Below, piece by piece: positions 9,168-16,370 of a stretch of 64,000 bases of DNA. A program made the translations under genes and the position numbers. How positions within the stretch are numbered: the stretch's first letter is position 1; the number at the start of each line of letters is the position of its first letter. This DNA is from Agreia sp. Leaf283 (lineage in GTDB: Bacteria > Actinomycetota > Actinomycetes > Actinomycetales > Microbacteriaceae): the NCBI RefSeq assembly GCF_001422485.1, contig NZ_LMNF01000002.1, positions 124,001-188,000 of the forward strand. The letters run 5' to 3'. The notes beneath the pieces are model-generated. The model saw only the letters and a list, made by a program, of their open reading frames with translations. It ran no database searches and was not told where the DNA came from.

Positions 9168-9521
9168 TCAGGCCTCCTGCCACAGCTCGATGCGATTGCC
9201 GTCGGGATCGACGACCCAGCCGAACCGGCCGACCCCGTCCATCGTCTCGGTGCGCGGGTCGACCTCGGCGCCCGCTGAGCGGAGCTGCTCGAGCATCGCG
9301 TCGAGGTCGGCGATGCGGAAGTTCAGCATCACCTGCTGCGAGAGGGATCCGAGATAGTCGCTCGTGCGGTCGAACGTCGCGAGGATCGTGGGACCGGCCA
9401 GCTGCTGCCACGGGTCCGAAGGATCGGTGCCGATTCCGAGATTGTCGCGGTACCAGGCCGACAGGGCGTCGGGATCCGACGAACGCAGGAAGACTCCGCC
9501 GATTCCGAGAACTCGCTCCAT
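9168..9521 (-). CDS. VOC (glyoxalase/bleomycin-resistance) family protein
   Basis: A 117-residue single-domain VOC-fold protein of unknown substrate. It begins MERVLGIGGVFLRSSDPDAL and ends FGWVVDPDGNRIELWQEA, the closing metal-ligand strand (Glu) typical of the fold. The DPDGNRIELW ending and the AWYRDNLGI segment are diagnostic of the superfamily but do not identify a substrate. The ATG at 9521 has AGGA upstream; the frame stays open to 9662 but that extension is not VOC-like. A 405 bp gap with candidate operators lies upstream. Confidence 0.85.
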   Translation of the reverse strand: MERVLGIGGVFLRSSDPDALSAWYRDNLGIGTDPSDPWQQLAGPTILATFDRTSDYLGSLSQQVMLNFRIADLDAMLEQLRSAGAEVDPRTETMDGVGRFGWVVDPDGNRIELWQEA

Positions 9522-9563
9522 GCCGACATCCTGCCGCCGAGCTTGTGGCTGTGTAAAGAGGCC

Positions 9564-9588
9564 CGTTCCCTGAGCTTGTCCAATGGCG
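9564..9588 (-). repeat. Dispersed repeat, diverged copy
   Basis: Read on the minus strand this is CGCCATTGGACAAGCTCAGGGAAC, a diverged copy of the CGCTTCGACARGCTCAGCGAAC element also seen near 46158, 60933 and 61132. Confidence 0.45.
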
Positions 9589-9636
9589 CAGGTTTCGGGC
9601 CGGTCGCGTAGCCCTGAGGCCTTCTGAACAGATGTG

Positions 9637-9660
9637 TTGACATAATGTGCATTATCGGTC
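9637..9660. promoter_or_regulatory. Palindromic operator candidate
   Basis: TTGACATAATG-TG-CATTATCGGTC: the core ATAATG-TG-CATTAT (9642-9655) is a perfect 6-2-6 inverted repeat, flanked by TGAC on the left and GTCA on the right. The half-site TTGACATAATG recurs exactly at 9881-9891. It resembles a binding site for a small dimeric regulator (MarR or TetR type is a guess). Confidence 0.4.
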
Positions 9661-9926
9661 ATTTGGTGGATGCGGCGGAGCGGGGCTGATCAGCGACCGT
9701 GAGCCGGTGTGCGCCGGTTGCCTGACGGCCTGCGCGCGACGGCTCCGTGCGCTCCGACGCGGACCACCTCGGGGCTCGCTTGATAACCAGGGCTGATTGT
9801 GTCGTGGTGAACGCACGTGCTGACGGGCCTGCAGTACGCGGGTCACGCATCCATGGCCCTCGCTCGAGCATATAAATCTCTTGACATAATGAAATGACGG
9901 ACCGGCGCCGGCTTATCTGACGGATG

Positions 9927-12281
9927 TCAGGCGCCCACGTACCGTGCAAGATACTCGCCCGTCAGGGTCGAGCGTGCCGCGACGAGCTCAGACGGCGTTC
10001 CTTCGAAGACCACGGTGCCGCCATCGTGACCGGCGCCGGGGCCGATGTCGATGATCCAGTCGGCGTGAGCCATGACCGCCTGGTGGTGCTCGATGACGAT
10101 CACCGACTTTCCGGAATCGACCAGCCGGTCGAGAAGGCCGAGCAGCTGTTCGACGTCGGCGAGGTGAAGCCCGGTGGTCGGTTCGTCGAGGATGTAGACG
10201 CCGCCCTGCTCCGCCATGTGAGTGGCGAGCTTCAGCCGTTGCCTCTCGCCTCCCGAGAGGGTGTTCAGCGGCTGTCCGAGACGGATGTATCCCAGACCTA
10301 CATCTGCCAGCCGCTCCAGGATCGACTGGGCGGCCGGCGTGCGTGAGTCGCCGGTCGAGAAATACAGCAGCGCCTCGTCGACGCTCATGCCGAGGACCTC
10401 GCTGATGTCCCGCCCGTTCAGGTGGTAATCGAGCACGGATGCGTCGAAGCGCCGGCCCTCGCAGACCTCGCAGGTGGTGGTGACGGAGGCCATCATGCCG
10501 AGGTCGGTGACGATCACGCCGGAGCCGTTGCAGTTCGGGCAGGCCCCCTCCGAGTTCGCGCTGAACAGGGCGGGCTTCACGCCGTTCGCCTTGGCGAAGG
10601 CCTTGCGGATGGGCTCGAGCAGGCCCGTGTACGTCGCCGGATTGCTGCGCCGAGACCCGCGGATGGCGCCCTGGTCGACGGAGACGACGCCGTCTCGGCC
10701 GGCGATCGAGCCGTGGATGAGCGAGCTCTTGCCCGACCCCGCGACGCCCGTGATGACAGCGAGGACGCCGGTGGGAACATCGACGTCGACGTCGCGCAGG
10801 TTGTGCGTTCGCGCCCCGCGGATCTGCAGGGCTCCTGTGCGTGCTCGCACGCTCTTCTTGAGTGTGTGTCGGTCGTCAAAATGGATGCCGGTCAGGGTGC
10901 CGCTCCCCCGCAGCCCATCGACGGTGCCCTCGAAGCACACCTCGCCGCCCGCGGTGCCCGCGCGCGGCCCGAGGTCGACGATGTGGTCGGCGATGGCGAT
11001 CGTCTCGGGTTTGTGCTCGACGACGAGAACGGTGTTGCCCTTGTCGCGCAGCTGCAGGAGGAGGCCGTTCATGCTCTGGATGTCGTGGGGGTGCAGACCG
11101 ATGGTCGGCTCGTCGAAGACGTAGGTGACGTCGGTCAGGGAAGAGCCCAGGTGCCGGATCATCTTCGTGCGCTGCGCCTCGCCGCCTGAGAGCGTGCCCG
11201 CGGGTCGATCGAGCGAGAGGTATCCGAGCCCGATCTCGACGAAGGAGTCGAGCGTGTGCTGCAGGCCGCTCAACAGGGGCGCGACCGACGGCTCGTCGAT
11301 CGTGCGCACCCACTCCGCGAGATCGCTGATCTGCATGGCACAGGCATCCGCGATGTTGATCTCGCCGATACGAGACGAGCGCGCTCCCTCGTTGAGACGC
11401 GTGCCCGAGCACTCCGGGCAGGTCGTGAAGGTGACCGCCCGGTCGACGAAGGCCCGGATGTGGGGCTGCATGGCCTCCCTGTCCTTCGACAGGAACGACT
11501 TCTGCACCTTGGGGACCAGTCCCTCGTAGGTCATGTTGATGTCGCCGACCTTGACCTTGACGGGCTCGTGGTAGAGAAAGTCGTCGAGCTCCTTCGTCGT
11601 GTAGTCGCGGATCGGCTTGTCGGCGTCGAGGAAGCCGGAGCCCGAGAAGATGCGCACGCCCCAGCCGTCGGCCGTGTATCCCGGAATGGTCAGGGCGCCC
11701 TCGTTGAGCGATCTGCTGTCGTCGTAGAGCTGGGTGAGGTCGATGTCGTTGACCTTGCCCATGCCCTCGCAGCGCGGGCACATGCCCCCGGTGACCGTGA
11801 AGCTGCGGCGCTCCTTGACCTCTCGCCCGCCTTTCTCCATGGTCACGGCGCCGGCGCCGCTGACCGAGGGCACGTTGAAGGCGAAGGCCTGGGGCGAGCC
11901 GAGGTGGGGGTGCCCCAGCCGACTGAAGACGATCCTCAGCATCGCGTTCGTATCGGTCGCCGTACCGACCGTCGAGCGGGAGTTGGCCCCCATGCGTTCC
12001 TGATCGACGATGATCGCGGTCGTCACGCCCTCGAGTAGATCGACGTCGGGACGGGCGAGCGTCGGCATGAACCCCTGCAGGAACGCGCTGTAGGTCTCGT
12101 TGATCATGCGCTGCGACTCGGCGGCGATCGTGGCGAACACCAGAGAGCTCTTACCCGACCCCGAGACGCCGGTGAAGACGGTGAGGCGTCGTTTCGGGAT
12201 GTCGACGCTGACGTTCTTCAGATTGTTCTCGCGGGCACCCTGCACACGGATGCGGTCGTGGTTGTCGGCTGCCGTGCTCAT
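9927..12281 (-). CDS. UvrA-like ABC ATPase (class II, stand-alone)
   Basis: A 784-residue UvrA-family protein with two ABC modules. Walker A motifs are GVSGSGKSS near residue 38 and GVAGSGKSS in the second half. Signatures are TLSGGEAQRTK and TLSGGERQRLK, and zinc-finger cysteines appear as CPRCEGMGK and CPNCNGSG. It is shorter than genuine UvrA (about 950 residues), as in the class II or drug-resistance-associated relatives that lack the UvrB-binding insertion. No uvrB or uvrC is nearby. A role in drug self-protection or in sensing unusual DNA lesions is possible but not shown. It should not be taken as the cell's repair UvrA. Confidence 0.88.
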   Translation of the reverse strand: MSTAADNHDRIRVQGARENNLKNVSVDIPKRRLTVFTGVSGSGKSSLVFATIAAESQRMINETYSAFLQGFMPTLARPDVDLLEGVTTAIIVDQERMGANSRSTVGTATDTNAMLRIVFSRLGHPHLGSPQAFAFNVPSVSGAGAVTMEKGGREVKERRSFTVTGGMCPRCEGMGKVNDIDLTQLYDDSRSLNEGALTIPGYTADGWGVRIFSGSGFLDADKPIRDYTTKELDDFLYHEPVKVKVGDINMTYEGLVPKVQKSFLSKDREAMQPHIRAFVDRAVTFTTCPECSGTRLNEGARSSRIGEINIADACAMQISDLAEWVRTIDEPSVAPLLSGLQHTLDSFVEIGLGYLSLDRPAGTLSGGEAQRTKMIRHLGSSLTDVTYVFDEPTIGLHPHDIQSMNGLLLQLRDKGNTVLVVEHKPETIAIADHIVDLGPRAGTAGGEVCFEGTVDGLRGSGTLTGIHFDDRHTLKKSVRARTGALQIRGARTHNLRDVDVDVPTGVLAVITGVAGSGKSSLIHGSIAGRDGVVSVDQGAIRGSRRSNPATYTGLLEPIRKAFAKANGVKPALFSANSEGACPNCNGSGVIVTDLGMMASVTTTCEVCEGRRFDASVLDYHLNGRDISEVLGMSVDEALLYFSTGDSRTPAAQSILERLADVGLGYIRLGQPLNTLSGGERQRLKLATHMAEQGGVYILDEPTTGLHLADVEQLLGLLDRLVDSGKSVIVIEHHQAVMAHADWIIDIGPGAGHDGGTVVFEGTPSELVAARSTLTGEYLARYVGA

Positions 12282-12302
12282 GGATTCCCTCTCGTCGAAC
12301 AG

Positions 12303-12773
12303 TCAGCAGGATGCGATCTGGCCGCGAAGGAGCCGAGCGAGGTTCTCGGGTTCGACCGGGTCGGTGGTCGTCTCGAGCTCACGCAGGCTCCACCACCGCT
12401 CGTCGATGATGTCGACCTTCTCCTCGGGCGTCCAGTTCGCCCGATCGATCTCGAATCGCCGGGTGCGAAAGGAATACCACATCTCGTGGTGCGCGGCCCA
12501 GACGCCGGGAGCCCGCTCGGCCACGAAGTCGCGGGTCGTGAACGGTGCTCCCGGATCGTCGATGGCGAGGCCGGTCTCCTCGAAGAGTTCGCGAATGGCG
12601 GCGGTGCGATGGTCCTCGCCGGGCTCGAGGTGCCCGCCGGTCGTCAGCCAGCGAGCGGGATAGCCGTCGACATCGTGGCGTGTCAGCATGAGCAGCACGT
12701 GGTCGTACTGATCGACGAGAAGCACTCGCGACTTCGCATAGACGATGTCGGTGGTCGTGGCGTGCGCGCTCAT
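12303..12773 (-). CDS. Nudix hydrolase
   Basis: A 156-residue Nudix-fold pyrophosphohydrolase. The complete Nudix box is visible from GGHLEPGE through RELFEETGL (G-x5-E-x7-REL-x-EE-x-GL) around residues 66-89. The substrate cannot be read from the sequence; the WWSLRELE segment after the box is common in uncharacterised members of this subfamily. It lies 21 bp upstream of the UvrA-like gene on the same strand and may share its transcript. Confidence 0.9.
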   Translation of the reverse strand: MSAHATTTDIVYAKSRVLLVDQYDHVLLMLTRHDVDGYPARWLTTGGHLEPGEDHRTAAIRELFEETGLAIDDPGAPFTTRDFVAERAPGVWAAHHEMWYSFRTRRFEIDRANWTPEEKVDIIDERWWSLRELETTTDPVEPENLARLLRGQIASC

Positions 12774-12795
12774 GCCGGCCTGTCGGTCTTCGAAC

Positions 12796-13566
12796 TCAGT
12801 CGACGGGAGTGAAGTCGCTGATGTCGCCGACGTACCGCGTGTGGTTCGCGGGAATCGGCTCGACGGCGGCGAGGGCGACCTCGGCGGCGAACTCCCCCAC
12901 GTTGTACAGGCGGCCGGCCGACTCCTTGCGAGAACTGATCGCGCCGGGATTCGCCCGCTCGAGGAGGGTGGCGGTGATCGTTCCCTCGATCATGTCTCCC
13001 GAGACGACGACGAAGTCGATGCCCTTCTCGTCGAGCTCGGGAATGAGTGCGCGGAGCGCGTCTTCGCCGGCACGCTTCGAGAGGGCCACCGGCACGTATT
13101 CCGGCATGGTCTCGGTCGTGTGGATGAAGTGCGCCTGGTGGCTGGTGACGAAGACGACTCGTGAACCCGGGGCCAGGAGCGGCACGGCGCTGGTGAGCAC
13201 GTTGAGCTGGGCGTCGCGGTTGAGGGTCATGGCGTAGTCGGCAGCCATGCCGCCCTCCATGCCGCCCGAGGCGTTGAGGACGAGAACGTCGAGCCCGCCG
13301 AACTCCGACTGGATGCGTTCGAACAGCTGCGCGACCGAGGCGGGGTCGGTGAGGTCGGCTCCGACCGTGATGGCCTCTCCCCCGGACTCTGCGATCTTCG
13401 CGGCCAGCTTGAGGGCTCGCGCCTCTTTGTTGCGGAAGTTGATGGCGACCCGAGCGCCGGCTGCGGCGAAGTACGACACGGTGTCGGCGCCGATTCCGCG
13501 CGACGAGCCGGTGACGAGCACGCGTTTCGCGGCCATGGATTCGGGTTGCAGGGGGTTTGTTGACAC
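12796..13566 (-). CDS. SDR family protein lacking the catalytic tyrosine
   Basis: A 256-residue short-chain dehydrogenase/reductase fold protein with an intact dinucleotide-binding TGSSRGIG near its N-terminus and LVLNASGG in place of NNAG. The usual YxxxK active site reads VALSK within YVPVALSKRAGEDAL, so the expected Tyr is Val. A Tyr lies three residues earlier, in EYVPV. The protein may bind NAD(P) without normal SDR catalysis or may use another residue. The GTG at 13566 has AAAGGAG 8 bases upstream and is preferred over the longer frame. The product is unknown. Confidence 0.82.
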   Translation of the reverse strand: MSTNPLQPESMAAKRVLVTGSSRGIGADTVSYFAAAGARVAINFRNKEARALKLAAKIAESGGEAITVGADLTDPASVAQLFERIQSEFGGLDVLVLNASGGMEGGMAADYAMTLNRDAQLNVLTSAVPLLAPGSRVVFVTSHQAHFIHTTETMPEYVPVALSKRAGEDALRALIPELDEKGIDFVVVSGDMIEGTITATLLERANPGAISSRKESAGRLYNVGEFAAEVALAAVEPIPANHTRYVGDISDFTPVD

Positions 13567-13674
13567 TCTCGGTGCTCCTTTGACTCTGGCTCCCGAGACT
13601 ACCAAGTCAGGGTCATGCTCTCAGGCGTTGCTGGTAGTTTTGAGGAATACATCGACGAGAGGAGTCGTGTACAG

Positions 13675-14148
13675 ATGGTCGAATTCCTGGCGTCCTACGC
13701 GTGGACGATCTGGCTGGCGCTGATACTGGTCTTTCTCATCGTCGAGATGTTCAGTCTCGAGTTCACGTTCCTCATGATCGCCCTGGGCAGCGTCGGCGGT
13801 CTCGTCTCCAGCCTCGTCGGGGTCCCCTGGTTCTTCCAGATCCTTATCGCTGCGGCGATCTCCCTCTTGCTCATCTTCACCATCCGCCCGCCGCTGCTCA
13901 GAGCCCTTCGACGCGGCGGCGACCCCACGAAGAGCAACGTGGATGCGCTCATCGGGCTCGAGGGCATCGTCACGACGCGGCTCACGGAGCGCGGCGGTCA
14001 CGTCAAGCTCTCCAACGGAGACATCTGGACGGCGCGGGTCTCCCCCATCACCGACGCGGCGGACGTCGACCTCGGCCAGAGGGTGCTTGTCACCGCCATC
14101 GATGGGGCCACGGCGTTCGTCGTCCCCGCAGAAAGGACAGCGCTGTGA
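13675..14148 (+). CDS. NfeD-like membrane protein
   Basis: A 157-residue short NfeD protein. Two or three hydrophobic helices (WTIWLALILVFLIVEMF, then FTFLMIALGSVGGLVSSL and ILIAAAISLLLIF) are followed by a C-terminal OB-fold domain (LIGLEGIVTTRLTERGGHV). NfeD proteins are encoded with SPFH/stomatin proteins and act with them in membrane microdomains; the SPFH gene overlaps this one by 4 bases (GTGA). The ATG at 13675 has GAGAGGAG upstream. Confidence 0.9.
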   Translation: MVEFLASYAWTIWLALILVFLIVEMFSLEFTFLMIALGSVGGLVSSLVGVPWFFQILIAAAISLLLIFTIRPPLLRALRRGGDPTKSNVDALIGLEGIVTTRLTERGGHVKLSNGDIWTARVSPITDAADVDLGQRVLVTAIDGATAFVVPAERTAL

Positions 14149-15065
14149 CCGGTTCGGATTCCTCACTCGTCGGACAGATCGTGGTGACCGCGATCATCGT
14201 GGTGATCGTCATCTTCGTCCTGGTGATTCTCGCTCGCTCGATCCGCATCATTCCGCAGGCCACGGCCGGAGTCGTGGAGCGTCTCGGCGCATATCACAAG
14301 ACCCTCGAGCCGGGCCTCCGGGTGCTCGTCCCCTTCATCGACCGTCTCCGTCCCCTCATCGACCTGCGCGAGCAGGTCGTCTCGTTCCCGCCGCAGCCCG
14401 TGATCACCGAGGACAACCTCGTCGTGTCGATCGACACGGTGGTGTTCTTCCAGGTGACCGACGCTCGCGCCGCCACCTACGAGATCGCCAACTACCTCGG
14501 CGCGGTCGAGCAACTTGCAACCACGACATTGCGCAACGTCGTCGGTGGCCTCAACCTCGAACAGGCGCTCACCAGCCGCGACGAGATCAACGGACAGCTG
14601 CGCATCGTGCTCGACGAGGCCACAGGAAAGTGGGGCATCCGCGTCGGACGGGTCGAGCTGAAGGCGATCGATCCTCCCCTCTCGATCCAGGATTCGATGG
14701 AGAAGCAGATGCGCGCCGAACGTGAGCGTCGTGCCGTGATCCTCACCGCGGAGGGCACGAAGCAGTCCGCGATCCTCGAGGCCGAAGGGCATCGACAGGG
14801 CGAGATCCTGCGTGCCGAGGGCGATGCCCAAGCGGCCGTGCTGCGCGCGAAGGGCGAGGCCGAGGCGATCACCACGGTGTTCGGGGCGATCCACCAGGGT
14901 GAGCCCGACCAGCTGCTCCTCGCCTACCAGTACCTGCAGACCCTTCCGAAGCTCGCCGAGGGTTCGGCGAACAAACTCTGGATCATCCCGAGCGAACTCA
15001 CCGAGGCGCTCAAGGGAATCGGGCAGGCATTCGGCGACCGTGGCCCGACGACACCGACCAGCTGA
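14145..15065 (+). CDS. SPFH/stomatin-like membrane protein
   Basis: A 306-residue stomatin-family protein with one N-terminal membrane helix (IVVIVIFVLVILARSI), then the SPFH/band 7 domain (GVVERLGAYHKTLEPGLRVL, LREQVVSFPPQPVITEDN) and an Ala/Glu-rich coiled coil (EGTKQSAILEAEGHRQGE) near 200-250. Members form large rings at the membrane. It is coupled to the upstream nfeD by a GTGA overlap, the classic stomatin-NfeD pairing. Confidence 0.92.
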   Translation: MTGSDSSLVGQIVVTAIIVVIVIFVLVILARSIRIIPQATAGVVERLGAYHKTLEPGLRVLVPFIDRLRPLIDLREQVVSFPPQPVITEDNLVVSIDTVVFFQVTDARAATYEIANYLGAVEQLATTTLRNVVGGLNLEQALTSRDEINGQLRIVLDEATGKWGIRVGRVELKAIDPPLSIQDSMEKQMRAERERRAVILTAEGTKQSAILEAEGHRQGEILRAEGDAQAAVLRAKGEAEAITTVFGAIHQGEPDQLLLAYQYLQTLPKLAEGSANKLWIIPSELTEALKGIGQAFGDRGPTTPTS

Positions 15066-15846
15066 CCGCGGCGGGTGGTTCTCGCCGCCCGCTCCGCGGG
15101 TGCTGGCGCACCGCGGTCTCGCCCTCGACGTGCCCGAGAACACGCTCGCGTCGTTCGATGCCGCGCTGCGCCGAGGCGCGATCTACCTCGAGACCGACGT
15201 GCACGCATCCCTCGACGGCGTGGCGATGATCGCGCACGACCCGAGCCTGCTCAGAGTCGCCGGCATCGACGCCGAGGTCGCGGATATGACAACCGATGAG
15301 TTGCAGAAGGTCGACCTGGGCGACGGCCATCGCATGCCGACCCTCGTCGACGCCCTGAGAGCCTTTCCGCAGGCGCGGTTCAACATCGACGTGAAGTCGC
15401 AGCGCGCAGGAGTCGCGATCGCGCGTGCCGTGATCGAGGCGGGCGCCGCCGATCGCGTGCTCGTGACGTCGTTCTCGGCCGCCCGCCGGGCCGCGGCAGT
15501 CGGTCTCCTGCCGGGCGTCGCGAACTCGGCCAGCGCGCCTCGATTCGTCGCCATCCTCGCTCTGGCCAAGCTCGGCATCCTCCGATTCGTGCCCTGGGCG
15601 ATCGGCGGCGTCGACGCCGTGCAGGTGCCCCCGAGGCGCGGCCGGCTCTCGATCGCGACGCCGCGAGTCGTGCGTGCGCTCCACCGCCGAGGCGTCGAGA
15701 TGCACGTGTGGACCGTCAACGACCCCGACGAGATGCGACGCCTTCTCGCGCTGGGCGTCGACGGCATCGTGACGGACAGGTGCGATCTCGCACTCGACGT
15801 CGTCGGAAGCCTGGCCGCAGACCGCTCGCCGCTTCCGCCCGCCTGA
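15040..15846 (+). CDS. Glycerophosphodiester phosphodiesterase family protein
   Basis: A GlpQ/UgpQ-type TIM-barrel enzyme expected to cleave glycerophosphodiesters to glycerol 3-phosphate and an alcohol. The active-site block VLAHRGLALDVPENTLASF and the metal-binding ETDVHAS, then HDPSLLR, are present. The C-terminal HVWTVNDPDEMRRLLALGVD is typical. The start is uncertain: the GTG at 15040 (overlapping the SPFH gene by 26 bp) gives 268 residues, and the GTG at 15100 just before LAHRG would be shorter. No signal peptide is visible, so it is probably cytosolic. Confidence 0.85.
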   Translation: MARRHRPADRGGWFSPPAPRVLAHRGLALDVPENTLASFDAALRRGAIYLETDVHASLDGVAMIAHDPSLLRVAGIDAEVADMTTDELQKVDLGDGHRMPTLVDALRAFPQARFNIDVKSQRAGVAIARAVIEAGAADRVLVTSFSAARRAAAVGLLPGVANSASAPRFVAILALAKLGILRFVPWAIGGVDAVQVPPRRGRLSIATPRVVRALHRRGVEMHVWTVNDPDEMRRLLALGVDGIVTDRCDLALDVVGSLAADRSPLPPA

Positions 15847-15888
15847 CCCTGCAGACTCTCTGGGAGAGTTCTGGTAAAGCTCCGGCTG

Positions 15889-15914
15889 GGAAGAATTACC
15901 CCTGTTCTGGGGTT
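15889..15914 (+). promoter_or_regulatory. Candidate ECF-sigma (SigR/SigE-like) promoter of rbpA
   Basis: GGAAG at 15889-15893, 18 bases, then GTT at 15912-15914, against the actinobacterial SigR consensus GGAAT-N18-GTT. A housekeeping-type TATAAC (15915-15920) overlaps the downstream end. rbpA is a stress-sigma target in Streptomyces (SigR) and mycobacteria (SigE). Confidence 0.5.
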
Positions 15915-15950
15915 TATAACGGTGTAAGCAACGCGAGAAAGGACCACACA

Positions 15951-16313
15951 ATGGCGGATCGCAGCTTGCGCGGCATGAGACTCGGAGGCCAAAGCCTCCA
16001 GACCGAAGAAGGCGTCGTCTTCTCCCCGCGCTTGACCCACACGTATCACTGTTCCTCCTGCGGAAAAGACACCGACATGGTGTTCTCCGCAGAGGCCGAG
16101 GCTCCCGACACTTGGGAGTGCAAGTACTGCAGCATGGAAGCCACACGCATGGTCGGGTCGGAGCCCGTCGTCGTCGAACACGCGGAGTCCAAGACGCCGC
16201 GCAGCCACTGGGACATGCTGCTCGAGCGTCGCACCCGCGCAGAGCTCGAAGAGCTCCTCGAGGAGCGGCTCAGCTACCTTCGGGCCCGTCGTGGCCAGAA
16301 GGTCAACGCCTAG
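15951..16313 (+). CDS. rbpA: RNA polymerase-binding protein RbpA
   Basis: An actinobacteria-specific transcription factor that binds RNA polymerase and the principal sigma factor and stabilises open complexes. The 120-residue length is normal. The N-terminal RSLRGMRLGGQSLQ tail, the zinc-type core (CSSCGKD and CKYCS) and the C-terminal sigma-interacting helix (HWDMLLERRTRAELEELLEE) are all recognisable. An ATG with AGAAAGGA upstream is clear. It converges on lnt; in M. tuberculosis rbpA (Rv2050) is likewise next to the lnt-containing ppm1 gene. Confidence 0.97.
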   Translation: MADRSLRGMRLGGQSLQTEEGVVFSPRLTHTYHCSSCGKDTDMVFSAEAEAPDTWECKYCSMEATRMVGSEPVVVEHAESKTPRSHWDMLLERRTRAELEELLEERLSYLRARRGQKVNA

Positions 16314-16333
16314 TCCTCAGCACGGCACGATTC

Positions 16334-16368
16334 AGCGCCCCGGTCAGCGACAGCTGGCACGGGGCGCT
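16334..16368. terminator. Bidirectional hairpin between rbpA and lnt
   Basis: AGCGCCCCG and CGGGGCGCT make a 9 bp perfect stem with a 17-base loop between two converging genes. No long T-run follows on either side. Confidence 0.55.
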
Positions 16369-16370
16369 TG

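Larger units (their letters stand above)
9522..9926. other. 405 bp intergenic region with two TTGACATAATG boxes
   Basis: No convincing gene is present; the short open frames on the minus strand have no family-like sequence. It holds a reverse copy of the dispersed CGCTTCGACARGCTCAGCGAAC element (9564-9588), a palindromic TTGACATAATG box at 9637-9660 and a second TTGACATAATG at 9881-9891. It lies upstream of the VOC gene and downstream of the uvrA-like gene. Confidence 0.5.

Noticed and set aside
9659-9949. 96-codon minus-strand ORF in the gap after the uvrA-like gene
   Set aside because: It has no ribosome site, no family-like sequence, and overlaps the 3' end of a real gene.
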